A DNA stretch of 64,000 nt from contig CAVZBX010000001.1 of the NCBI GenBank assembly GCA_963773655.1, positions 1,240,001 to 1,304,000 on the forward strand. Direction: 5' to 3'. Positions 42,370 to 52,917 of the stretch are shown piece after piece. The translations under genes were made by a program, and so were the position numbers. The number at the start of each line of letters is the position of its first letter. The first letter of the stretch is position 1. Below the pieces are notes generated by a model. The model did not search any database. It was not told where the DNA came from and worked only from the letters and a program-made list of their open reading frames with translations. Source of the DNA: DASSQJ01 sp963773655 (GTDB lineage Bacteria; Actinomycetota; Actinomycetes; Actinomycetales; Dermatophilaceae).

Positions 42370-43854
42370 ATGACTGCCAGCACGGTCGACACGACCGCCC
42401 CTCAGGTTGCCATCAACGACATCGGCACCGAGGAAGACCTCCTCGCCGCGATCGACGCGACGATCAAGCACTTCAACGACGGCGACATCGTCGAGGGTCG
42501 CATCGTCAAGGTCGACCGGGACGAGGTCCTGCTCGACATCGGCTACAAGACCGAGGGCGTCATCCCCTCGCGCGAGCTGTCCATCAAGCACGACGTCGAC
42601 CCGAACGAGGTCGTCGCCGTCGGTGACGAGGTCGAGGCCCTGGTCCTCCAGAAGGAGGACAAGGAGGGTCGGCTCATCCTGAGCAAGAAGCGTGCGCAGT
42701 ACGAGCGGGCGTGGGGGACGATCGAGAAGATCAAGGAGGAGGACGGCGTCGTCACCGGCACCGTCATCGAGGTCGTCAAGGGCGGCCTCATCCTCGACAT
42801 CGGCCTGCGCGGCTTCCTCCCGGCGTCGCTCGTCGAGATGCGCCGCGTCCGCGACCTCCAGCCGTACGTCGGCCGGGAGATCGAGGCCAAGATCATCGAG
42901 CTCGACAAGAACCGCAACAACGTGGTCCTGTCCCGCCGTGCCTGGCTCGAGCAGACCCAGTCCGAGGTCCGCACGACGTTCCTCAAGGAGCTCGGCAAGG
43001 GCCAGGTGCGCTCCGGTGTCGTCTCCTCGATCGTCAACTTCGGCGCGTTCGTCGACCTCGGCGGGGTCGACGGCCTCGTCCACGTCTCCGAGCTGTCGTG
43101 GAAGCACATCGACCACCCCTCGGAGGTCGTCGAGGTCGGCGACGAGGTCACCGTCGAGGTGCTCGACGTCGACATGGACCGCGAGCGGGTCTCGCTGTCG
43201 CTCAAGGCGACGCAGGAGGACCCGTGGCAGCACTTCGCCCGGACCCACGCGATCGGCCAGGTCGTGCCCGGCAAGGTCACCAAGCTCGTGCCGTTCGGTG
43301 CGTTCGTGCGTGTCGACGACGGCATCGAGGGCCTGGTGCACATCTCCGAGCTCGCCGAGCGTCACGTCGAGCTGCCCGAGCAGGTCGTCCAGGTCGGCCA
43401 GGAGATCTTCGTCAAGGTCATCGACATCGACCTCGAGCGTCGCCGGATCTCGCTGAGCCTGAAGCAGGCGAACGAGGACGGTGCCGGCCAGGTCGAGTTC
43501 GACCCGACCCTCTACGGCATGGCCGCGGAGTACGACGAGCAGGGCAACTACAAGTACCCGGATGGCTTCGACCCCGAGACCAACGAGTGGCTCGAGGGCT
43601 TCGAGAAGCAGCGTGAGGAGTGGGAGAAGCAGTACGCGGAGGCCCACGCGCGCTGGGAGGCCCACCGCGCCCAGGTCGACTCGGCCGCCAAGGCCGACGC
43701 CGAGGCCGCCGGCGAGGCCGCCACCACGTCGTACTCCTCCGACAGCGCCGACGAGGCCCCGGCCGCCCGCCCGGCCGCGCCGTCCGCCTCCGAGGGCACC
43801 CTCGCCTCGGACGAGGCCCTCGCCGCGCTGCGCGAGAAGCTGACCGGCAACTGA
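42370..43854 (+). CDS. rpsA: 30S ribosomal protein S1
   Basis: S1 helps mRNA bind to the 30S subunit. The 494-residue protein has four S1 RNA-binding repeats, each about 70 residues: GDIVEGRIVKVDRDEVLLDIGYKTEG, GVVTGTVIEVVKGGLILDIGLRG, GQVRSGVVSSIVNFGAFVDLGG and GQVVPGKVTKLVPFGAFVRVDD. Actinobacterial S1 normally has four repeats, not six as in E. coli. The C-terminal 110 residues are hydrophilic, with KQREEWEKQYAEAHARWEAHR and an Ala-rich tail. The ATG fits the standard N-terminus. Terminator-like hairpins lie just downstream. Confidence 0.96.
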   Translation: MTASTVDTTAPQVAINDIGTEEDLLAAIDATIKHFNDGDIVEGRIVKVDRDEVLLDIGYKTEGVIPSRELSIKHDVDPNEVVAVGDEVEALVLQKEDKEGRLILSKKRAQYERAWGTIEKIKEEDGVVTGTVIEVVKGGLILDIGLRGFLPASLVEMRRVRDLQPYVGREIEAKIIELDKNRNNVVLSRRAWLEQTQSEVRTTFLKELGKGQVRSGVVSSIVNFGAFVDLGGVDGLVHVSELSWKHIDHPSEVVEVGDEVTVEVLDVDMDRERVSLSLKATQEDPWQHFARTHAIGQVVPGKVTKLVPFGAFVRVDDGIEGLVHISELAERHVELPEQVVQVGQEIFVKVIDIDLERRRISLSLKQANEDGAGQVEFDPTLYGMAAEYDEQGNYKYPDGFDPETNEWLEGFEKQREEWEKQYAEAHARWEAHRAQVDSAAKADAEAAGEAATTSYSSDSADEAPAARPAAPSASEGTLASDEALAALREKLTGN

Positions 43855-43884
43855 GCCAACGGCGCCGCCACGGCGCACCGGCTC

Positions 43885-43929
43885 CGACGACGAGGCCCGG
43901 ACCCCACCACGGGGTCCGGGCCGTCGTCG
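43885..43929 (+). terminator. rpsA terminator hairpin
   Basis: GGCCCGGACCCC (43894-43905) pairs with GGGGTCCGGGCC (43911-43922) around ACCAC. A further seven pairs (43885-43891 with 43923-43929) extend it past a two-base bulge. There is no T-run, as is common for actinobacterial terminators. Confidence 0.7.
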
Positions 43930-44005
43930 TGCGTGCGTCGGCCTCGCGTCCGCGCGCGGTCGCCTCGTCGGCGCTCCCGGCGTCACCGGCTCCGCGGATC
44001 GAGAA

Positions 44006-44039
44006 GGCCCGGTCCCCGGAGGACAGGGGGGACCGGGCC
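44006..44039 (-). terminator. Terminator hairpin of the peptide ABC operon
   Basis: GGCCCGGTCCCC (44006-44017) pairs over 12 bp with GGGGACCGGGCC (44028-44039). Read on the minus strand it is followed by TTCTCG. Its arms differ from the rpsA terminator arms by one base. No gene is seen between the two hairpins. Confidence 0.6.
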
Positions 44040-44080
44040 CGACCGCGCACCGGGAGCGTGGCGCGCGGCGACCTGGGGGG

Positions 44081-45040
44081 TCAGTGCAGCCGCACGCGCG
44101 GGTCGAGCACCGCGTACAGGGCGTCCACGACGATGTTGGCGACCACGACCGCGGCCGAGGCGAACAGGACGATGCCGATGATCACCGGCAGGTCCTGCTG
44201 GTTGATCGCGTCGACGGCCGTCTTGCCGAGGCCGGGCAGGCTGAACACCTGCTCGGTGACGATGGCCCCGCCGAGCAGCGCCGCGACGTCGATCCCGAAC
44301 TGGGTGACGACCGGGGTCAGCGCGCTGCGCAGCCCGTGCCGCAGCACGACCCGCCGCTCCGCGATGCCCTTGGACCGCGCCGTCCGCACGTAGTCCTCGC
44401 CGAGCACGTCGAGCATCGACCCTCGGGTCAGCCGGGTGTACGTCGCGGCCTGGACCAGGGCCAGGGTGAACCACGGCAGCACCATGTGCCGGACCCACTC
44501 GCCGAGGCCGGCCTCGAGCGGCGCGTAGCCGCCGGCAGGGAAGATCGTGATGCCGCGCAGGGTCAGCTGGTAGTAGAGGAAGTAGAGCAGCACCAGCCCG
44601 AGCAGGAAGCTCGGCATCGAGTAGAAGAACAGCGCGAACGTCGTGATCGAGCGGTCGGTGAGGGTGCGGGGCCGCACCGCCGAGATCACCCCGTTGGTGA
44701 CGCCGAGCGAGACCCAGATCAGCGCCGAACCGACGACGAGGCTGATCGTGATGGGGAGCGCCTGGGCCATGATCGTCGTGACCGGCACCTGGTGGTAGTA
44801 GTCGTACCCGAGGTCGCCGTGCAGGGCTCGCCAGACGAAGTCGAGGTACTGCTTCCAGATCGGCTGGTCGAGACCGAGGCGTTCCGAGATCAGGGCCACC
44901 GTCTCGGGGGTGGCCTGCCGGCCGGCGAGGGTGCGGGCGACGTCGTTGGGGGCGACGAAGAACAGGGCGAAGACCGCCATCGTGATCAGCCAGATGACGA
45001 CGAGGCCCTGGCCGATGCGGCGGAGCAGGAAGGGGATCAC
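44081..45040 (-). CDS. Peptide ABC transporter permease, DppB/OppB type
   Basis: A 319-residue inner-membrane permease with six helices. The N-terminus FLLRRIGQGLVVIWLITMAVFALFF is typical, and the EAA loop near the C-terminus reads DYVRTARSKGIAERRVVLRHGLRSAL, with the conserved G that contacts the ATPase. The protein pairs with the DppC-like permease to move oligopeptides. It is the last gene of the minus-strand operon. GTG at 45040 has GGAGG five bases upstream. The frame is intact, unlike the ATPases and binding protein. Confidence 0.9.
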   Translation of the reverse strand: MIPFLLRRIGQGLVVIWLITMAVFALFFVAPNDVARTLAGRQATPETVALISERLGLDQPIWKQYLDFVWRALHGDLGYDYYHQVPVTTIMAQALPITISLVVGSALIWVSLGVTNGVISAVRPRTLTDRSITTFALFFYSMPSFLLGLVLLYFLYYQLTLRGITIFPAGGYAPLEAGLGEWVRHMVLPWFTLALVQAATYTRLTRGSMLDVLGEDYVRTARSKGIAERRVVLRHGLRSALTPVVTQFGIDVAALLGGAIVTEQVFSLPGLGKTAVDAINQQDLPVIIGIVLFASAAVVVANIVVDALYAVLDPRVRLH

Positions 45041-45050
45041 GTGGGCCTCC

Positions 45051-46018
45051 TCAGTGGCCGATGAGCCGGTCGCTGCGCGGGTCGAACGCGTCCCGCACGC
45101 CGTCACCGAACAGGTTGAAGGCCAGCGTCGTCACGAGCAGCGCCATGCCGGGGAAGAAGACGAACCACCAGGCGATCGTGTAGTAGGCCGTCGCCTCGTT
45201 GATCATGCCGCCCCAGTCGGGGGTCGGTGGCTCGAGCCCGAGCCCCAGGAAGGACAGCGACGCCTGGACGAGGATGACGACCGGCACGAGCAGCGAGGTG
45301 TAGACGATGACCGGCGCCAGGACGTTGGGCAGGACGTCGACGAACATGATCCGCCCGTTCCCCGACCCCAGCGAGCGGGCCGCCTCGACGAACTCCCGCT
45401 CCCGCAGCGAGATGACCTGGCCCCGGACGATGCGCGCCACCGAGGCCCAGCTGAAGAACCCGATGACGACGATCGTCACGGTCAGGCTCGGGCCGGTGAT
45501 CGACACGAGCGCGATCGCGACGAGGAGGAACGGCATCGACAGGACGATGTCGATGAGCCGCGCCAGGAGGGTGTCGACGGCGCCGCCGACGAAGCCGGCC
45601 ACGAGCCCGACGACGACGCCGATCGCCACGGTGAGTGCGGTCGCGACCACTCCGACGAGCAGCGAGACCCGCGCCCCGTAGGCGATCCGGACGAGGATGT
45701 CGCGGCCGAGGTCGTCGGTGCCGAACCAGAACTCCGAGCTGGGACCGACCGGCAGGCCGTCGGGGGAGAGCCCCGTCTCGCGGAACTGCTCGTTCGGCCC
45801 GTGACCGGTGATCGCGGCGAAGACCGGGGCGAAGACGGCCACCAGGGTGATGATCACGATGACGGTGAGCGAGGCCATGGCGACGCGGTCCCGGCGCAGC
45901 CGCTGCCACGCCAGGGCCCACGGCGAGCGGCCCTCGATCCGGCTCTTCTCCGGCGGCGCGCCCGGCCCCTCCTCGGGGCGCGCCTCGGTCCGGGTGCGGG
46001 TGGTGTCGGGCTCCACGG

Positions 46019-46022
<4 letters not shown>
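45051..46022 (-). CDS. Peptide ABC transporter permease, DppC/OppC type
   Basis: A 323-residue permease. A hydrophilic N-terminal part (about 35 residues) precedes SPWALAWQRLRRDRVAMASL, the OppC_N region. The core has FWFGTDDLGRDILVRIAYGARVSL, and the EAA loop is REREFVEAARSLGSGNGRIMFVDVLPNV. The C-terminal SFLGLGLEPPTPDWGGMI is a strong DppC signature. ATG 46022 has GGAGG seven bases upstream and overlaps the stop of the upstream ATPase gene (ATGA). The frame is intact. Confidence 0.92.
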
Positions 46023-47128
<1,106 letters not shown>

Positions 47129-47132
<4 letters not shown>

Positions 47133-48146
47133 GGTGCCTCCTGGAGGACCTGGGCGCGGGTGCGGCGGTCGGCGTACCGACCGGTGGGCTCGTCGAGCCA
47201 GCAGGCCGAGCGGTGGGCCTGGTCGCCGCCGACGGCGAACATCGGCGGGTCCTCGCCGCACGCGTCGAACGCGTGCGGGCAGCGGGGCCGGAACGGGCAC
47301 CCGCCCGGCGGGTCGATGAGCGACGGCGGGGTGCCGGGGATCGGCGTGAGCCGGCTGCCGGGCTCGCCCCTGGACGGCAGCGACCGGAGCAGGCCCTGCG
47401 GAGTAGGGGTGGTGGGGTTCGTAGAAGAGCGAACGGCGCGGCGCCACCTCCATCGACCGGCCGGCGTACATGACGACGACCTCGTCGGCCATCTCCGCAA
47501 CGACCCCGAGGTCGTGGGTGATCAGGACGATCGCCGTCCCGAACCGGTCCTGGAGCTCCTGCATCACCTCGAGCACCTGGGCCTGGACGGTGACGTCGAG
47601 GGCGGTCGTCGGCTCGTCGGCGATGAGCAGCGCCGGGTCCAGGGCCATCGCCATGGCGATCATCACCCGCTGGCGCATCCCCCCGGAGAACTGGTGCGGG
47701 TAGTCGTCGATGCGCTGCCGCGCCCGGGGGATCCCGACGAGGCCGAGCAGCTCGGCGGCGCGCTCGCGGGCGGCCGCCTTGGAGACCGACCGGTCGTGGG
47801 CGCGGATCATCTCCACGACCTGCCATCCGACGGTGTAGTAGGGGTGGAGGCTGGTCAGCGGGTCCTGGAAGATCATCCCGATCCGGGCGCCCCGGATCCG
47901 ACGCAGCGTGGCCTCCGGGGCACCGAGCAGCTCGGTGCCGTCGAAGACCGCGGACCCGCTGACGCGGGCGCCCCGGGTCAGGCCGGTGACGGTCTGGGTC
48001 GCGACGCTCTTCCCCGACCCGGACTCGCCGACGATCGCGAGGGTGGAGCCGCGCTCGACGTCGAACGACAGCCCCCGGACGGCGCGGACCACGCCGTCCG
48101 GGGTGTCGAACTCGACGCGCAGGTCGCGGACCTCGAGCAGTGCCAT
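47129..48146 (-). pseudogene. Peptide ABC transporter ATPase, DppD/OppD type, one frameshift
   Basis: From ATG 48146 the frame encodes a normal DppD start (LLEVRDLRVEFDT), Walker A GESGSGKSV, Q-loop IGMIFQDPLTSLHP, signature QFSGGMRQRVMIAMAMALDP and Walker B LLIADEPTTALD. At about 47393, after HHPYSAG, one extra base shifts the frame. The true tail LLRSLPSRGEPGS and CPFRPRCPHAFDACG lies in the next frame and stops at 47131-47129. The ATP-binding core is thus intact but the conserved C-terminal domain is lost as written. Removing one base in the CAGGCCCTG stretch repairs it. Confidence 0.8.
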
Positions 48147-48179
48147 CTCGTTGCTCCTCGTGTGCGCGTCAGGTGCGGC

Positions 48180-49990
48180 TCAGCCGCCCTGCTTGCCCGT
48201 CGCCAGCCAGACGTTGGCCGGGTCGAAGTTCTGGAAGCTCGGGATGTAGACCGCACCGTGGACCTGCTCGGCGTGGTAGTTCGGCGTGCGCGGCTCGGTG
48301 ATCGGGTAGAACGCGGCGTCCTCCATCACCTGGTGGTCGGCCTCGGACCAGAGCTTCGCCGCCTCCTCCTGCGTCGGGGCGGCGGATGCCTGCTCGATGA
48401 GCGAGTCGGTCTTGTCGCTCTCGTAGAAGCCGAAGTTGCTGCCGACCGGCGGGAAGGCGGCCTTGCCGTTGAACAGCGGGCCGAAGAAGGACAGGGCGGC
48501 GTTGCCGTACCAGTCCGGGCCCCAGCCGGCGATCGAGATGTCCCAGACGCCTCGCTTGGCCACGTCCGGCACCTGCAGGTACTTGGTGTAGAAGTCGGCG
48601 TTCGGCGAGGGCACGCCCTCGACGGTGATGCCGACCTTGCCGAGGTCCTGCTGGAGGGTCTGGAAGGTCTTGGTGGCACCCTCGGACTCGTTGCGGTAGA
48701 GCACCTTGAGGGTCAGCCCGTCGCGCGTACCCGGCGTCGGCGAGCATCTGCTTGGCCTTGGCCTCGTCGTACGGGTAGTCGTCGAACGACTCCTCACCGC
48801 CGACGATGCTCGAGGGGAGCACGTGGGTCAGCGGGGTGTTGAGGGTGCTCGCCGCCGATGACCTGGATGATGTTGGCGCGGTTGATCGCGGTGGAGACCG
48901 CCCGGCGCACCTCCGAGCTTGCCCAGCGCGCCGTCGTTGTTCGGCGACACGGTGTTGTAGACGAGGTAGGGGTTGCTCGAGGCGGTGGCCCCGATGTTCA
49001 GCTTCGTCGTCCTTGGCGGCCACGAGCGCCGGGACGCGCGAGGCCGGCGTGAGGTTGTCCCACTGCATGTCGGCGCTCGGGGTGCCGGTCTCCAGCTGCT
49101 GCTGGGTCGAGTCCTGGCTCACCGTCTCGTTGACGACGATCGTGTCGACGTAGGCCTTGCGGACCGGGTCGCTGTCGGCGTTCCAGGCCGGGTTGCGCTC
49201 GAAGGTGATGCTCTTCAGTCGGGGTGTACGCGGTGATCTGGTACGGGCCGTCCGAGATGGTGTTCTGCGCCAGCTCGGCGCTGGCGGGGACGTAGGCGTC
49301 CCACTCCTCGGGGGCCGCGGAGAACGCCGGGAGGGTGAGCATGTCGACGAAGTAGCTGGCCGGCTTGGTCAGGGTGAAGACGACGGTGCTGTCGTCCTGG
49401 GCCTGGACGCCGGGCAGGTCGGTGTCGTTGATGTACTTCGCGATCGGCGCCGCCTCCGGCTTGACCTCGGCGAAGCCGTCGCAGAAGTCGGCCATGCCCT
49501 CGATGAGGCCGAGGTAGTTGGGGAGGCCGCCGAACGGCTGGGCCGGGTTGCACGTGCGCTTGACCCCGCGGACGACGTCCTGGGCGGTCACCTGGCGGGC
49601 GGGCTCGGTGTTCCACTGGACGCCCTGCCGGAGCGTGATCGTGTAGGTCTTGCCGTCCTCGCTGATCCCGTTGCCCTGCGTCGGGATCGCCTCCGCGAGG
49701 TCGGGAACGGCGGTCGTCGACTTGCCCTCCTCCGCCGGGAAGGTGAAGAGCTGGCGGCTCCAGAGGCGCACCGACTGGTAGCCGAGCGAGTAGTAGGTGA
49801 CGTTCGGGTCCATGTAGTCGACGTCGCCGCTGCCGAGCATGTTGAGCGTGCCGCCGCTCACCGGCTCGCCGCCGTCGCCCGACGACGTGGCCGCGCCGGA
49901 GCCTCCGGACGAGCCGCTGCAGGCGGCGAGGGCGAAGGCGGTGACGGCCGCGCCGGCGAGCGTCCCGAGGCGGCGTGTGGTGCTGTCCAT
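48180..49990 (-). pseudogene. Peptide ABC transporter substrate-binding lipoprotein, about five frameshifts
   Basis: The ATG at 49990 follows AGGGAG. It opens a signal peptide with lipobox LAAC, Cys24 being the lipidation site, and an SBP_bac_5 domain (SGGTLNMLGSGDVDYMDP, LRQGVQWNTE). Coding then jumps forward one base at about 49216, 49005, 48913, 48854 and 48725. Each jump is repaired by removing one base, and together they give a protein of about 600 residues ending FQNFDPANVWLATGKQGG. Codon use stays normal throughout and no nonsense codons occur in the repaired frame. The gene would be the first of the operon SBP - DppD - DppF - DppC - DppB. Confidence 0.82.
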
Positions 49991-50054
49991 CGTGTCTCCC
50001 TGACCGTGGGTACCCCGGGGTGTCCGGGGGTGCGTGGGTCACGCACGTGGCGGC

Positions 50055-50060
50055 AACGTA
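50055..50060 (-). promoter_or_regulatory. -10 box of the peptide ABC operon
   Basis: TACGTT on the minus strand, 64 bases before the binding-protein ATG. It overlaps TAGGCT (50059-50064) on the plus strand, a candidate -10 box for the two-component system. Confidence 0.4.
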
Positions 50061-50064
50061 GGCT
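50059..50064 (+). promoter_or_regulatory. Candidate -10 box of the two-component operon
   Basis: TAGGCT, the most common -10 form in this window, 157 bases before the response regulator start. It would give a long leader that includes the operator-like repeats. A closer promoter cannot be excluded. Confidence 0.3.
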
Positions 50065-50121
50065 CGTTCGAGGGGCTGTGGTCGAGGTCGGCCGGTAATG
50101 ACACGGGACCGACACGGACCC

Positions 50122-50162
50122 GTCACATTCCTGCGGCCACCTGTGACGGCCCTGTGACGGCC
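50122..50162 (+). promoter_or_regulatory. Operator-like repeats before the response regulator
   Basis: CTGTGACGGCC occurs twice in tandem (50141-50151 and 50152-50162), an 11-base period that matches one helical turn as used by OmpR-family dimers. GTCACA at 50122-50127 adds an inverted copy of the TGTGAC core. On the minus strand the repeats read GTCACAG, similar to the GTCACA half-sites reported for actinobacterial MtrA. Apart from these signals, 49991-50221 holds no gene. Confidence 0.55.
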
Positions 50163-50221
50163 ACCCCGCGACACGGCCGCCGGGCGCCCCCGTCGGCGGG
50201 CGGCCCGCAGGGCGGGATGAC

Positions 50222-50917
50222 ATGATGCGGGCCGTGGCCAGGCGCGTGCTGCTCATCGAGGACGACGCCCGCATCAGGCGGGTGCTGCGTCTCGCGCTGC
50301 AGGACGAGGGCTACGACGTCACCGAGGCGGCCGACGGCGAGCAGGGCCTCGAGGAGCTGACGCACGACGAGCCCGACGTCGTCCTCCTCGACCTCATGCT
50401 CCCGGACATGGACGGCTTCAGCGTCTGCCGCCGGATCCGCCACGACAGCCGGGTGCCGGTCATCATGGTCACCGCGCGCACCGACAGCCACGACGTCGTC
50501 GCCGGGCTCGAGGCGGGGGCCGACGACTACGTCACCAAGCCGCTCGTCGCCAAGGAGCTGTCGGCCCGCATCCGCGCCCTGCTCCGGCGGGTGGAGCCGG
50601 CCGCGGACCGGCGGCCCCGCCGGGTCGAGGTCGGCGACCTGAGCATCGGTCTGGACGACGGTGTCGTCACCCGGGCGGGGGAGCCGGTGGCGCTCACCCG
50701 CACCGAGTTCCGGCTCCTCGTCGAGCTCGTCCTCGCCGAGGGCCGGATCCTCAGCCGGGAGGACCTGCTCGAGCGGGTCTGGGGCTACGACTACTTCGGC
50801 GACAGCCGGATCGTCGACGTCCACGTCCGCCGCCTCCGCACCAAGATCGAGCCCGACCCGTCGAGCCCGCGTCGGGTCGTCACCGCGCGTGGCCTGGGGT
50901 ACCGGTTGGGGTCGTAG
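50222..50917 (+). CDS. OmpR-family response regulator
   Basis: A 231-residue two-domain DNA-binding regulator. The receiver domain has the acidic pair in LLIEDDARIRR, phospho-acceptor Asp57 (VVLLDLMLPDMDG), TAR in VTARTDS and Lys in YVTKPL. The winged-helix Trans_reg_C domain (about 135-229) has LTRTEFRLLVELV, LLERVWGYDYFGDSRIVDVHVRRLRTKI and the wing TARGLGYRLG. ATG 50222 or 50225 may be used. The stop overlaps the kinase GTG by one base. Tandem TGTGACGG repeats just upstream suggest autoregulation, and the divergent peptide transporter could also be a target. Confidence 0.92.
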   Translation: MMRAVARRVLLIEDDARIRRVLRLALQDEGYDVTEAADGEQGLEELTHDEPDVVLLDLMLPDMDGFSVCRRIRHDSRVPVIMVTARTDSHDVVAGLEAGADDYVTKPLVAKELSARIRALLRRVEPAADRRPRRVEVGDLSIGLDDGVVTRAGEPVALTRTEFRLLVELVLAEGRILSREDLLERVWGYDYFGDSRIVDVHVRRLRTKIEPDPSSPRRVVTARGLGYRLGS

Positions 50918-52308
50918 TGCGCTCGTGGGTCCCGCGGCTGCCGGGTGGGCGCGGCGCCGTGCGCTGGGGGCTGCGGCGCCGGGTGGTCACCACCTTCGCG
51001 CTGCTCTCGCTGGGCCTGTCGCTGCTGCTGTCGGTGCTCGCGTGGTTCGTCGTCACCAGCTCGGTGCTCCGCGACCAGCGAGCCTCCGCCCTCGCCGCGA
51101 CCTCCATCGACGCCAGCCACCTCGACGCCCGGCTCGGGGTGGGCGGCACCTCGATGACGTCCGCGCTGGACGAGCTGCCCCGGACCCAGGCCAGCGCGGC
51201 CATCGCCGAGGTCGACGAGCGGTGGTACGCCTCGGCGCCGACCCTCGGGCCGGGCGTGCTGCCCGAGGAGCTGGTCGACCTCGTGGGCAACCGGCAGGCG
51301 GCGACCCAGCGGATCGAGGTCGACGGCTCGCTGTTCCTCGCTGTGGGCATGCCCGTGCCCGGCCGCGGCGCCGCCCTCTTCGAGCTGTACCCCATGAACC
51401 AGACCCAGGAGGCGGTCCGGGCGCTGTCCATCGGGCTCGCGATCGCGATGATCGTCACCACGACGCTCGGCGTCGCCCTCGGCAACCTCGCCACCCGGGT
51501 GGCGCTGCGCCCGCTGGAGCGGCTGAACACCGGCGCGGCCCAGGTGGCGGCCGGCCGGCTGGGCGTCCGCCTGGACCCCGAGGGCGACCCCGACCTCGTC
51601 CCCATCGCCGAGTCCTTCAACCGCACGGTCACGGCGCTGGACCACCGGGTCGTCGCCGACGCCCGCTTCGCCTCCGACGTGAGCCACGAGCTGCGCACCC
51701 CGCTGACGACGATGCTCAACTCGATGCAGGTCATCCTCCACCGGGAGCGGAGCCTCCCCGAGGAGCTGCGCGAGCCGGTGGACCTGCTCGCCGAGGAGCT
51801 CACCCGCTTCCGCCACCTCGTCACCGACCTGCTCGAGATCGCCCGCTACGAGGCCGGTGACGAGCTGGTCCTCGAGCGCGTGGTCGTCGCCGACCTGGTC
51901 CGCCGGGCGGCCGACGGCGAGGCCGGGCGGCCGGTCACCGAGGTCGACGACGAGGTCGCCGGCACGGTGCTCCGGGTCGACAAGCGGCGCCTGGACCGGG
52001 TGGTGGCCAACCTCGTCCGCAACGCCGACGACCACGGGGGCGGGTGCGTGGCGGTGCGGGTCACCGGCGGTCCGGCGGGTGTGCGGGTCGTCGTCGACGA
52101 CGCGGGGCCCGGGGTGCCGGCCGAGCTGCGCGAGCGGGTGTTCGACCGGTTCACCCGCGGGTCGGGCACGACCGCGGCGGGGGTCGGCCTGGGCCTGTCC
52201 ATCGTGCTGCGGCACGTCGCCCTCCACGGTGGCACCGTCGCCGTCGAGGAGAGCCCGCAGGGGGGTGCCCGCTTTGTCGTCGACCTGCCGACCGAGACCC
52301 GCCGCTGA
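50917..52308 (+). CDS. Sensor histidine kinase
   Basis: A 463-residue membrane kinase. The first helix is VVTTFALLSLGLSLLLSVLAWFVV, followed by an extracytoplasmic sensor of about 110 residues, a second helix (ALSIGLAIAMIVTTTLGVAL) and a HAMP linker (RPLERLNTGAAQVAAGRLGVRL). The HisKA domain has phospho-acceptor His257 in FASDVSHELRTPLTTML. The ATPase has N-box RVVANLVRNADDHGGG, G1 VDDAGPGVP and G2 GVGLGLSIV. GTG overlaps the regulator stop (TAGTG). A GerMN lipoprotein follows, an arrangement that recalls MtrA-MtrB-LpqB, though that lipoprotein is larger. Confidence 0.9.
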   Translation: MRSWVPRLPGGRGAVRWGLRRRVVTTFALLSLGLSLLLSVLAWFVVTSSVLRDQRASALAATSIDASHLDARLGVGGTSMTSALDELPRTQASAAIAEVDERWYASAPTLGPGVLPEELVDLVGNRQAATQRIEVDGSLFLAVGMPVPGRGAALFELYPMNQTQEAVRALSIGLAIAMIVTTTLGVALGNLATRVALRPLERLNTGAAQVAAGRLGVRLDPEGDPDLVPIAESFNRTVTALDHRVVADARFASDVSHELRTPLTTMLNSMQVILHRERSLPEELREPVDLLAEELTRFRHLVTDLLEIARYEAGDELVLERVVVADLVRRAADGEAGRPVTEVDDEVAGTVLRVDKRRLDRVVANLVRNADDHGGGCVAVRVTGGPAGVRVVVDDAGPGVPAELRERVFDRFTRGSGTTAAGVGLGLSIVLRHVALHGGTVAVEESPQGGARFVVDLPTETRR

Positions 52309-52324
52309 CCGCGTCCCGGCGCCG

Positions 52325-52912
52325 GTGCGGACGCGTCGCCGGTGGTGCGTGCTGCTCGCCGTGCTGCTCCTCACCGTGGCCGGCGGGTGCGGGGTGGGCC
52401 CCCAGGCCCACCCGGTGCCCGTCGACGAGCGCGCCGAGGACGCGGGCGGCGGTGCCGGGGGCGACGTCGCCCGGCCGGTGGTGGTCGAGGTGTTCCTCGT
52501 CAAGGGGTCACGGCTGTCGCCGGTGAGCCGGGTGGTCTCGAACCGGCCCGGGATCTCGGCGGCCCTGCGCGCCCTGTCGCAGCCGCTCAGCGAGACCGAG
52601 CGGTACCGGCAGCTGCGGTCGGCCGTCCCCGCGAGCGACGAGGAGCTGAGCGGCACCATCCTGGGCTCGGTCGCGCGGGTGAGCATGCCCGCCGGCTTCG
52701 ACCGGATGGCGGTGCGCGAGCAGGTGCTCGCGATGGGGCAGATCGTCTACACCGTCGTCGCCAACACCAACGCCGACCGGGTGCAGCTCTACGGCGGCGA
52801 CCGCCCCATCCCGGTGCCCGGGGGCGACGGTGCGCTGCTCGACCGGCCGGTGGGGCGGGCGGACTACGCCGGCCTCGCCCCCGTCCCGTCAGCCAGGCCT
52901 GTGGCACCCTGA
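52325..52912 (+). CDS. GerMN-domain lipoprotein
   Basis: A 195-residue exported lipoprotein. The N-terminus is basic (RTRRRW), then a hydrophobic stretch (CVLLAVLLLTVAGGC) ends in lipobox VAGGC, so Lgt would modify that Cys. The single GerMN domain (about residues 50-165) has VVVEVFLVKGSRLSPVSR and ALRALSQPLSETERYRQL, and REQVLAMGQIVYTVVANTNADRVQLY is a typical GerMN end. GTG 52325 is chosen because it gives a proper signal peptide; no clear Shine-Dalgarno sequence is seen. It lies 16 bases after the kinase and may modulate the kinase sensor. Confidence 0.82.
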   Translation: MRTRRRWCVLLAVLLLTVAGGCGVGPQAHPVPVDERAEDAGGGAGGDVARPVVVEVFLVKGSRLSPVSRVVSNRPGISAALRALSQPLSETERYRQLRSAVPASDEELSGTILGSVARVSMPAGFDRMAVREQVLAMGQIVYTVVANTNADRVQLYGGDRPIPVPGGDGALLDRPVGRADYAGLAPVPSARPVAP

Positions 52913-52917
52913 CGTCC

